Source: an uncultured bacterium (GTDB lineage: Bacteria > Verrucomicrobiota > Kiritimatiellia > RFP12 > UBA1067). Taken from it: 7,102 nt of DNA. The position numbers and the translations under genes are program-made. This document shows positions 1-5,503 of this stretch, one piece after another. The notes under the pieces were generated by a model that did not search any database, had not been told where the DNA came from, and saw only the letters and a program-made list of their open reading frames with translations. The stretch spans positions 1-7,102 of the forward strand of contig CACZAK010000219.1 in the NCBI GenBank assembly GCA_902779075.1, written 5' to 3'. Every line of letters begins with the position of its first letter. Position 1 is the stretch's first letter.

Positions 1-512
1 AGCGCCTCGTTGCGGATCGACTCGTGGAGGTCGTCCTCGAGGTCCTCGATCTTCACGTGCATGTCGCGCAGGTAGCGCAGGAACAGCACCGCCGCGTGCC
101 AAAGGAGACGGAATAGGAAGCGGTTCTGGTCGGCCGGAGGGCAGACGCGCCGGATCTGGTCGAGGAACGCGCCCGTGACGGGCGTCGCCTGCGAACAGAT
201 CGTGATCACGCTCTTTCCGAAAAGCACGATGCCAAGCGGGATCGTCTCGAAGGGAAGCACGGTCTCGTCGTCCTCTTCGCCGCGCACCGGGTACGGCACG
301 TGCACGATCACGAGCGAAAAGCCGTCCTCGCTCTCGAAACGCGGACGTTCCTCGCGGTCGAGCGGGTCGGTCAAGAAGTCACGCGGCAACTGCGAATAGG
401 TGAGCACCTGCTCCAGCTCCGCCGTCGTCGGCTCCGAGAGGTTGATCCAGCATGAATCACACAGATCGGAGGTCTCTTTCAGACCACCGTTCTCCCATCT
501 GTAGATTGTCAT
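1..512 (-). CDS. corA: CorA-family magnesium/divalent cation transporter, N-terminal part (cut by left window edge)
   Basis: Translated by hand from the minus strand: an open frame of 170 codons from ATG at 512 that runs off the left edge. It reads as the cytoplasmic N-terminal domain of a CorA-like channel: WINLSEPTTAELEQV (about residues 22-36), then a DFLTDPLDREERPRFE stretch (45-60), a strand pair with VIVHVPYP (68-75), and TIPLGIVLFGKSVITI (90-105). From about 130 it enters the long stalk helix (FLFRLLWHAAVLFLRYLRDMH), followed by an acidic coiled-coil part. This order is typical of CorA proteins, which move Mg2+ (or Co2+/Ni2+) through a pentameric inner-membrane pore. The two C-terminal membrane helices and the GMN selectivity motif would lie outside the window, so transport competence cannot be judged. 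The start is supported by a very strong Shine-Dalgarno sequence 8 nt upstream. An in-frame GTG directly before the ATG is a less likely start. The gene has its own 149-bp leader and may be transcribed separately from the hydrolase upstream. Confidence 0.9.
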   Translation of the reverse strand, partial: MTIYRWENGGLKETSDLCDSCWINLSEPTTAELEQVLTYSQLPRDFLTDPLDREERPRFESEDGFSLVIVHVPYPVRGEEDDETVLPFETIPLGIVLFGKSVITICSQATPVTGAFLDQIRRVCPPADQNRFLFRLLWHAAVLFLRYLRDMHVKIEDLEDDLHESIRNEA

Positions 513-520
513 CACGGGCG

Positions 521-533
521 CACCTCCTTCCTC
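521..533 (-). promoter_or_regulatory. Strong ribosome binding site of the corA-like gene
   Basis: Read on the minus strand the site is GAGGAAGGAGGTG, containing the full anti-Shine-Dalgarno complement GGAGGTG, 8 nt before ATG 512. It is the strongest RBS in the window and fixes the start of the CorA-like protein. Confidence 0.75.
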
Positions 534-546
534 TTGGAAAAAACTC

Positions 547-552
547 CGTATA
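547..552 (-). promoter_or_regulatory. Weak candidate -10 box for the corA-like gene
   Basis: On the minus strand TATACG lies 34 nt before the corA-like ATG, inside an AT-rich spacer. No good -35 box is seen at 16-18 nt, and no TG extension precedes the hexamer. It is offered only because the gene has a long leader of its own. Read-through from the hydrolase gene is an equal possibility, since no terminator hairpin is visible in the spacer. Confidence 0.25.
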
Positions 553-618
553 GTTTCTCACTCTTTGCCCCGAAATGCAACCCAAAAATCCTAAAATCCG
601 CACTCCCCTTCAAAACAT

Positions 619-676
619 CACATTTTAGGCACTACTTTTCACATTTTACACATTACACTTTTCATTTTACACTTTC
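619..676. repeat. Low-complexity TTTTACA-like repeat array at the 3' end of the hydrolase gene
   Basis: On the plus strand the motif CACATTTTA occurs at 619-627 and 640-648. It is followed by CACATTACA (649-657), ACTTTTCATTTTACACTTT-like units and a final CTTTC up to 676. The array is almost free of G and contrasts sharply with the GC-rich genes around it. It overlaps the hydrolase stop codon (662-664), so the last residues of that protein (LESVK) are encoded by repeat-like sequence. No stable stem or T-run terminator is apparent. Its role is unknown: it may be a spacer repeat typical of the genome, or an expansion that reset the stop codon. Confidence 0.6.
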
Positions 677-1768
677 AAGTCGCTCCATCACGTCAAAGCC
701 GCGCCGATCCGGCCAGCTCGTTACGTTGCGCAGGATCACCACGAGCGTGCGCGAGGTTGGGGCGTACCCCACAAAAGACGCCCCTCCGTAGATCATCCCG
801 GCCCGGTAGACAATGCGCCGACCGTTCGGCAACACATGCACGCGCAGGAGACCATAGACGGCCTCATCAGGATAAGACTCAAGCGGACGGTCTTTGATGT
901 AGGCGTCCACGAGCGGCCAGCAAGAGCGGAAGAACGTGAGGCAGTCCGAAGCCGACGAAAAGAGCCCGCCCGTCGCCCGCAGCGCGTTACCGAGCCGATG
1001 GTCGGGCACCTCATGGCGCCGCCGCACGAACCATGGAAGATGTCCCGCGCACGCGCGCGTGAGGCGGTTCGTCTGGTCGCCCTGCGGGAAGTATGTCGTA
1101 TCCACCAGGCCGCGCGGCCGGGTCAGTTCCTCCGCAAGAATCGTCTCGAGGTCGCGTCCGAGCGCATCCTCCACGGCCATACCGAGAAGACCAAACCCCA
1201 TGTTCGAATAGACGTTGCCGCCCTCCCGCAACGCCGCACGCCACTTGGAGCGCCACATCTCGCGCGCGAACTCCTCCCGTTCGTCGAAGTCCGCGTAGAT
1301 GTTGCTGCCCACGAAACCACAGTGGAAAGCGGTCCACATGTCGACGGGATTCCACGGCGTGAGGAACTCGCGCGGCAGCCCGCTCCGGTTCTCAATCAGG
1401 TCGCGCAGCGTCACACGCGCACATTCGGGCGGCAGGTTGAGCTTCGAGTAGACAGATACTGGACGGTCTAGGTCAAGCTGCCCCTCCGCATGCAACTTGA
1501 GCAAGACGGGGGCAAGAAAGAGCTTTGAGAGCGACGCTATGCGGTAGAGGCTGTGTTCGGACGCGCCGCCCGCGCACGCGAACACGGGTTCGCCCGCATC
1601 GCCACGCACCACACCCACCACGCACGTGTCGTCTTCGCCGTCGGAAACGTAGAAATTCGCCGCCGCATGCGCCACTTCGCGCACGTTTTGCGCGTCGGAC
1701 AGCCGATCGCGCATAGTTGTGCAGCCGGCGGCGAACGCCAGCAGGAGAATGGCGACCGCCCTACACAC
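662..1768 (-). CDS. Lipoprotein serine hydrolase, beta-lactamase/PBP (class C, AmpC/EstB-like) fold
   Basis: This is a 368-residue exported lipoprotein. The N-terminus has a short hydrophobic signal (AVAILLLAFAAG) with Cys16 as the likely lipidated residue, so the protein should be anchored on the periplasmic side of a membrane. The serine-hydrolase core shows the nucleophile motif SxxK (S79-L-S-K82) within YRIASLSKLFLAPVLLKL, the family sequence LRDLIENRSGLP (121-132), and the YxN motif (Y187-S-N189) in GGNVYSNMGFGLLG. The third motif, usually HxG or KTG before a GG-x-S-x-x-GY stretch, reads YRAG (321-324) before GGASFVGYAP. Members of this family act as esterases, D-amino-acid peptidases, transacylases or beta-lactamases; the sequence does not choose between them. 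The GTG start at 1768 is preferred because it gives a complete lipoprotein signal. It overlaps the ketosynthase end by 8 nt, implying translational coupling and a linked task. The later Met19 start would lose the signal peptide. Confidence 0.88.
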   Translation of the reverse strand: MCRAVAILLLAFAAGCTTMRDRLSDAQNVREVAHAAANFYVSDGEDDTCVVGVVRGDAGEPVFACAGGASEHSLYRIASLSKLFLAPVLLKLHAEGQLDLDRPVSVYSKLNLPPECARVTLRDLIENRSGLPREFLTPWNPVDMWTAFHCGFVGSNIYADFDEREEFAREMWRSKWRAALREGGNVYSNMGFGLLGMAVEDALGRDLETILAEELTRPRGLVDTTYFPQGDQTNRLTRACAGHLPWFVRRRHEVPDHRLGNALRATGGLFSSASDCLTFFRSCWPLVDAYIKDRPLESYPDEAVYGLLRVHVLPNGRRIVYRAGMIYGGASFVGYAPTSRTLVVILRNVTSWPDRRGFDVMERLESVK

Positions 1769-2981
1769 GACGGAAAATGAGCGAGGTGTTCACGCCGCCG
1801 AATGCGAAGTTGTTCGACATCGCGTATTCGATGTCGAGCATGCGCCCTTCGCCCGTCACGTAGTCGAGTTCCGCGCACGCGGGATCGACATGCCGTAAGT
1901 TGAGCGTGGGTGGATACCACCCCGTCTGGAGCGACTTCACCAGCATCGCCGCCTCAAGCGAACCGCACGCGCCGAGCGTGTGCCCGGTATAGCTCTTGAC
2001 GGAGGAGATCGGCACTGCACGACCGAACGCGGCGCGCGTCGCGGCCGTCTCCGCCACGTCGCCTGCCTTCGTCGCGGTGCCGTGTCCGCTCACATAGCCC
2101 ACGGCGGAGCCGTCGAGCCCCGCGTCGCGCAGCGCGCCCGTGAGCGCGCTCGTCATCGTCTCCGCGTTCGGGTTCGTCACGTGCGTGCCGTCCGTAGTCT
2201 CGGCGAAGCCCGCGACCTCGGCGAGAATCGCCGCGCCGCGCGCCCGCGCGTGCTCGTATTCCTCGAGGATGAGCGTGGCGGCTCCGTCGCCGATCACGAG
2301 GCCGTCGCGGTCCGCGTCGTAGGGCGCGGGCGTGGATTTAGGCGCGTCGTTGCGCACGGACGTCGCGTAGAGCGTGTCGAACACCGCCGCCTGCGTGGGA
2401 CTGAACTCCTCCGCCCCGCCCGCGATCATCACGTCCTGCACGCCCCAGCGAATCAGCTCGGCGGCGCATCCGATCGCGAGCGAGCCGCTCGTGCAGGCCG
2501 TGCCGGTGGGCATGAGGCGACCGTGGGTCTTGAAATATACGGAAAGGTTGCACGCGGCCGTCTGCGGCATGAGCTTGATATACGTGCCGCTCGTGACGCC
2601 CGCCACCTCCTTCGTCTGGATCATCGAGTGGAAATCGAGGAGCGGCGGCACGGACCCCGAACAGGAACCGTACGCCACGCCCGTGCGCCCGCTCTCCAGG
2701 TCCTCCGCACCAAGCCCCGCCTGCGCAACGGCCTGTTCCGTGGCCGCGAGCGCGTACTGCGCCACGTCGCCCATCGTGCGCGTGGTCTTGCGCGTCCACG
2801 CGGCCGGACGCGTGAACGCGGTGCGGCACCCGAGGTGCGTGTTGAGGCCCTTGTACTCGGACAGCTCCGGCAGCGCCTGCACGCAGTTTTCAAAAACCTT
2901 CAGGCGGGTGAACGACGTTTCCACGTCGTTTCCCAAGGGACTCACCGCCCCCATGCCCGTCACCACCACGCGCCGGCTCAT
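1761..2981 (-). CDS. Beta-ketoacyl-ACP synthase, FabF-like (aryl-polyene/ApeR-type)
   Basis: At 406 residues this is full length for a type II condensing enzyme, which joins an acyl chain to malonyl-ACP with loss of CO2. It starts with RVVVTGMGAVSPLG (4-17). The catalytic triad is intact: Cys163 in GTACTSGSLAIG, His300 in SGHGTAT, and His334 in KSYTGHTLGACGSLEA; the C-terminal glycine loop is SNNFAFGGVN (389-398). The combination KSYxGHTLGACGSLEA, the PPTLNLRHVDPACAELDY stretch and SNNFAFGGVNTSLIF recalls, from memory, ketosynthases of aryl polyene clusters more than housekeeping FabF, whose loop is usually NSFGFGGTN. No ACP, ketoreductase, dehydratase or acyltransferase gene is present within this window, so the cluster is either small or dispersed. 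The ATG at 2981 has an AGGA core 9 nt upstream and a promoter in the 81-bp spacer after the kinase gene. The end overlaps the lipoprotein hydrolase start. Confidence 0.93.
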   Translation of the reverse strand: MSRRVVVTGMGAVSPLGNDVETSFTRLKVFENCVQALPELSEYKGLNTHLGCRTAFTRPAAWTRKTTRTMGDVAQYALAATEQAVAQAGLGAEDLESGRTGVAYGSCSGSVPPLLDFHSMIQTKEVAGVTSGTYIKLMPQTAACNLSVYFKTHGRLMPTGTACTSGSLAIGCAAELIRWGVQDVMIAGGAEEFSPTQAAVFDTLYATSVRNDAPKSTPAPYDADRDGLVIGDGAATLILEEYEHARARGAAILAEVAGFAETTDGTHVTNPNAETMTSALTGALRDAGLDGSAVGYVSGHGTATKAGDVAETAATRAAFGRAVPISSVKSYTGHTLGACGSLEAAMLVKSLQTGWYPPTLNLRHVDPACAELDYVTGEGRMLDIEYAMSNNFAFGGVNTSLIFRRV

Positions 2982-3009
2982 CTTCTTTCTTCCTTTTGCA
3001 TGGCCGGAT

Positions 3010-3018
3010 AGTATATCA
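3010..3018 (-). promoter_or_regulatory. Extended -10 promoter for the ketosynthase-hydrolase pair
   Basis: The minus strand reads TGATATACT, a match to the extended -10 form TGnTATAAT with one mismatch. There is no TTGACA-like -35 box; the -35 position falls on a TCCGGA repeat unit. The predicted start of transcription is near 3003, giving a leader of about 22 nt that contains the AGGA core of the RBS (2991-2994). Confidence 0.55.
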
Positions 3019-3030
3019 CAATTGCTCGCG

Positions 3031-3060
3031 TTCCGGATTTTCCGGACTTTCCGGATTTCC
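3031..3060. repeat. Three-copy 9-nt tandem repeat, TTCCGGAYT
   Basis: On the plus strand the units TTCCGGATT (3031-3039), TTCCGGACT (3040-3048) and TTCCGGATT (3049-3057) follow each other with no gap, then TCC. Each contains the palindrome TCCGGA, at a strict 9-nt step. The array ends 3 bp from the kinase stop codon and sits just upstream of the ketosynthase promoter -10 box. It could be a stacked regulator-binding site, or simply a spacer repeat common in the genome. Confidence 0.8.
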
Positions 3061-3062
3061 CA

Positions 3063-3854
3063 TCAGAGCTTGACGACGAAGGTGGTGCCCACGCCCGGAC
3101 GCGAGGTGCAGGTAACGCTGCCGCCGTAGGAGGTAACAATGGCCTTCACCACCGCGAGGCCAAGTCCGTTGCCGGGCAGCGACCGGCTCGCGTCGGAGCG
3201 CCAGAAGCGCTTGAAGAGGTTCGGCTGGTCGGCCTCGGAAATGCCGATGCCGGTGTCGGACACCGCGAGACGCGCAAGGCCCGTTTCCGGCTCCTTCGAG
3301 AGCGTCACGCTCACCGTGCCGCCCGCCGGCGTGAACTTCACCGCGTTGTCGAGGAGGTTGCCCACGAGCTGCTGGAGCTTCGCCTTGTGCGCGGAACGGA
3401 CGATCTCCCCCTCTGGCAGGTCAAGAACGAACGCGACGCGTTTATCCTCGGCCACGGAGGCGTAGAAATCCGTCATCTGCCGCACGATGGCCACAAGATC
3501 CACGTCCGTGCGCGGCGAGCGCTCTATGCGTGCACCGGTCTGGGAAAGGTCGAGCATCGTGTTGATGAGCTCGAGCATAGACGTGGTCTCCTCCGCCACG
3601 CCGGCGGCGAGTTCCTGTGCTGACACCTCGCCCATTGCGGCAAGTTCCGCCTGCGCGTGCATGCGCGCGAGCGGCGTGCGAAGGTCGTGCGCGATGTCGT
3701 CGGAGAGGTCGTGCAACTCCTGCATCGCCTTCGCGTGGCGACGGCGGATGGACCGGTAGGCGAGGAAGAACGCGACGAATCCCACGACCGCGCCCAGTAC
3801 GCCGAACGCGTTGCACACCAGCACCCACGTCAGCGTGTGCTCATTCAAGTACAT
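3063..3854 (-). CDS. Sensor histidine kinase with a minimal N-terminus (single membrane helix, no sensor domain)
   Basis: This 263-residue kinase is much shorter than usual for its class. One hydrophobic helix (about 8-31) follows only seven outside residues. A basic stop-transfer segment (SIRRRHAK) leads straight to the dimerisation helix with the phosphoacceptor box DIAHDLRTPL, His56. The ATPase domain is complete: N box with N166 and N170 (NLLDNAVKF), G1 box DTGIG (200-204), F box with FKRFW (214-218), and G2 box PGNGLGL (227-233). From family knowledge, kinases with HDLRTPL and SRSLPGNGLGL normally carry two membrane helices, a periplasmic domain and a HAMP linker; here the periplasmic domain and most of HAMP are missing. 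The start is well fixed because its ATG lies inside the response regulator's last codons, with a 14-nt overlap. The kinase should phosphorylate that regulator. The signal may be sensed within the membrane or supplied by a partner protein. Confidence 0.92.
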   Translation of the reverse strand: MYLNEHTLTWVLVCNAFGVLGAVVGFVAFFLAYRSIRRRHAKAMQELHDLSDDIAHDLRTPLARMHAQAELAAMGEVSAQELAAGVAEETTSMLELINTMLDLSQTGARIERSPRTDVDLVAIVRQMTDFYASVAEDKRVAFVLDLPEGEIVRSAHKAKLQQLVGNLLDNAVKFTPAGGTVSVTLSKEPETGLARLAVSDTGIGISEADQPNLFKRFWRSDASRSLPGNGLGLAVVKAIVTSYGGSVTCTSRPGVGTTFVVKL

Positions 3855-4506
3855 AGCCGAACCCGACGACCGTGCGGATGTGCTTCACGTCGTGCCCCTT
3901 GTCGATCTTGTCCCGGAGACGGCACACGCGCGTCTCGACAAGGTTCGTGTGCGGATCGAAGGAACAGTCCCACACGCGCTCAAGAATCGTGGTCTTGGAG
4001 ATTACGCGCCCCTTGTTGCGCAGAAGGTACTCGAGAAGCTGGTACTCAAGCGGCTGGAGGCGGATGGCCTCACCCGCGCGCGTGACCTTGTGCGTCACAA
4101 GGTCCATCTCGAGGTCGCCCGCGCGCAGAACGGTCTCGGGATCCGCCGAGGCGCGGCGCAGCACGGTCTGCACGCGCACGATCACCTCGGCGATGGAAAA
4201 CGGCTTGGAGACATAGTCGTCGCCTCCAGCCTCAAGCCCCGCAATGCGCGAATCCACGCTGCTGCGGGCGCTCAGCACCACGACGGGGAGCTTGCTGCCG
4301 GAGGCGCGCAGACGGCGGATGAGCTCCAGCCCGTCCATCTTCGGCAGCATTATATCCACAATCGCGGCATCAAAAGGGCCATGCTGCGCCTGCAGGAGCC
4401 CGTCCTCGCCGTCGGCCGCGCGCGTGGTGCGGAAACCCGCCTCCCGGAAGCCCCGGGCGACGAACTCCGCGATTTTCGCGTCGTCTTCGACGATGAGCAC
4501 GTGCAT
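3841..4506 (-). CDS. OmpR/PhoB-family response regulator
   Basis: The 221 residues form a receiver domain (1-115) and a winged-helix DNA-binding domain (about 125-221), the standard length for this family. The receiver has the acidic pair D8-D9, the phosphoacceptor D51 in IVDIMLPKMDGLELI, Ser79 at the switch position and the conserved Lys101 in YVSKPF. The output domain has LQPLEYQLLEYLLRNKGRVIS, the turn FDPHTNLVETRVCRLRDKID with the recognition helix, and the terminal wing HIRTVVGFGYVLE. When phosphorylated by the overlapping kinase it should dimerise and bind direct-repeat sites in promoters. It starts 20 nt after the exported protein's stop, with GAGAGGAC as RBS 9 nt before the ATG. This suggests one transcript for all three genes. 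Its general look is that of the CusR/QseB/CopR group, but the target cannot be read from the sequence. Confidence 0.95.
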   Translation of the reverse strand: MHVLIVEDDAKIAEFVARGFREAGFRTTRAADGEDGLLQAQHGPFDAAIVDIMLPKMDGLELIRRLRASGSKLPVVVLSARSSVDSRIAGLEAGGDDYVSKPFSIAEVIVRVQTVLRRASADPETVLRAGDLEMDLVTHKVTRAGEAIRLQPLEYQLLEYLLRNKGRVISKTTILERVWDCSFDPHTNLVETRVCRLRDKIDKGHDVKHIRTVVGFGYVLE

Positions 4507-4526
4507 GGCGCAGCGGTCCTCTCTGA

Positions 4527-5384
4527 TCAGAACGCGTTGATGGCGTCCTGGATGCGCTTGTCGCGGTTCTTCTCCGCAGCCTTGCGCACCTCTTCGTCAA
4601 TTGCGCGGCGCTCCTTGTCCGCAAGGCGCGTCACGTCGGAGTCCCAGGCGGTGATCACGGCCTCATAGTCCTCGGTTGCGCCCGCAAGGCAGGCGGTGAT
4701 GCTGCGGCCCGGCGCCACGTCGAGACGGTAGTAGGGATGCGTCCAGCTGAGGCTGCGCGCCCACGTGCGGTAGCGCTTCTGCAGCGCCACAATCAGCTCA
4801 TGGCGGCGCCAGTTGCCGTCCGCCGGCTCAATGGCCTTCTTCGCGCAGGCGCACACCATGGCGACCTTGTGGGTCTTGGGCGTGAGGTACACGAAGTAGT
4901 CGTCGAACCCGGCAAGGGGCTTGGCTGGCTTGAACTTTGCGCGCACGAGCGAGGGCTCGTCCTGATCGCGCACGAAGTCCTTCTTGCCGGCCTTGTACAC
5001 GTCGCCGAACTTCAGTCCGAGGAACGTATCCGTGTTCACGGGCTCCTCCTTCGCGTTCGGCGCGGCAACGACGCCAGCCGTCGAGCAGTCGCCCACGGGA
5101 TAGCTCTGCAGGCTCTCGCTCGTGCTGGTCGCGATGACGTTGCCGTCGGCGTCCGTGGTGGTGGTCGTCTCGCGGCGGCGCTCGGTGACCATGTTGTTGT
5201 TGGTCGTCACGGACGTCTCCACCTGCGTGCGCGTGGCGGGTTCCTTCGCCTTCTCGACGGCAGCCGGCTCCTTCGCCTTGTCGGCGGCGGCGTCCGACTG
5301 CTTCTCCTTTGCGATGAGGCAGGTGCCCACAAGCGCCACCAGTCCGGCGGCGAGTCCGAATGTCAGCATGTTGCGGTTTTTCAT
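4527..5384 (-). CDS. Exported or membrane-anchored protein of unknown function, upstream of the two-component system
   Basis: I do not recognise a named family for this 285-residue protein. Residues 7-24 form a hydrophobic signal or anchor segment after a short basic start (MKNRN). Cys22 follows VGT, which is a poor lipobox, so a lipoprotein is possible but not likely. A low-complexity stretch follows, with two copies of (D/E)KAKEPA (35-41 and 44-50) and a Thr-rich part around 57-92, which looks like an extended periplasmic linker. A folded region begins near 118 (TDTFLGLKFGDVYKAGKKDF), continues with FDDYFVYLTPKTHKVAMVCA (160-179), and ends in a charged helix (252-284) rich in Arg, Lys and Glu. 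Cysteines at 100, 178, 180 and 232 could form disulfides. ATG 5384 has the RBS AAAGGAAG upstream. Being first in a compact unit with the regulator and a sensor-poor kinase, it may feed a signal to that kinase; this is inference. Confidence 0.85.
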   Translation of the reverse strand: MKNRNMLTFGLAAGLVALVGTCLIAKEKQSDAAADKAKEPAAVEKAKEPATRTQVETSVTTNNNMVTERRRETTTTTDADGNVIATSTSESLQSYPVGDCSTAGVVAAPNAKEEPVNTDTFLGLKFGDVYKAGKKDFVRDQDEPSLVRAKFKPAKPLAGFDDYFVYLTPKTHKVAMVCACAKKAIEPADGNWRRHELIVALQKRYRTWARSLSWTHPYYRLDVAPGRSITACLAGATEDYEAVITAWDSDVTRLADKERRAIDEEVRKAAEKNRDKRIQDAINAF

Positions 5385-5430
5385 TGCTTTGCTTCCTTTC
5401 TGATTTTTCTGGTTGTTTCAGATGTCAACT

Positions 5431-5439
5431 AGTTTACCA
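5431..5439 (-). promoter_or_regulatory. Candidate extended -10 promoter for the exported protein/two-component operon
   Basis: The minus strand reads TGGTAAACT, fitting TGnTAnAnT, with transcription expected to start near 5424 and a leader of about 40 nt. The -35 zone is poor (TTGCGG lies only 14 nt upstream). The box overlaps the palindrome AACTAGTT (5427-5434). A TTGACA hexamer at 5423-5428 lies just downstream but has no good -10 partner. Confidence 0.4.
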
Positions 5440-5458
5440 GTTAGGCATTGCCGCAACC

Positions 5459-5492
5459 TTTCCATGACATTACATTTTCGTCATCATGGAAA
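5459..5492. promoter_or_regulatory. Perfect 9-bp inverted repeat upstream of the two-component operon
   Basis: On the plus strand TTTCCATGA (5459-5467) and its exact reverse complement TCATGGAAA (5484-5492) flank a 16-nt AT-rich spacer. It lies 12 bp after the oxidoreductase stop codon and about 20 bp upstream of the candidate promoter's -10 box. No T-run follows the second arm on the minus strand, so a simple intrinsic terminator is unlikely. An operator for a dimeric regulator, or a weak 3'-end stem of the oxidoreductase mRNA, fits better. An alternative pairing ATGAC/GTCAT inside the same segment competes with the outer arms. Confidence 0.5.
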
Positions 5493-5503
5493 TTTGGGGA
5501 AAC

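Noticed and set aside
534..791. A plus-strand frame of 85 codons starting in the AT-rich spacer
   Set aside because: It is built from the low-complexity repeat (His/Phe/Thr-rich) and runs into the antisense of the hydrolase gene; no credible product.
1980..3011. A 343-codon plus-strand open frame opposite the ketosynthase
   Set aside because: Arg/His/Ala-rich composition with no domain, lying entirely opposite a ketosynthase with an intact catalytic triad.
3063..3854. Possibility that the kinase is a frameshifted remnant of a full sensor kinase
   Set aside because: The start overlaps the regulator's end in the usual way and the membrane helix and all catalytic boxes are intact. The DNA upstream encodes the regulator, leaving no room for a lost sensor domain.
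3811..4668. A 285-codon plus-strand open frame opposite the response regulator
   Set aside because: Antisense shadow of a complete OmpR-type regulator; no motif or RBS of its own.
5459..5492. Intrinsic terminator for the oxidoreductase gene
   Set aside because: The stem is AT-rich with a 16-nt loop and is not followed by a U-run on the minus strand, so it is listed as an inverted repeat only.
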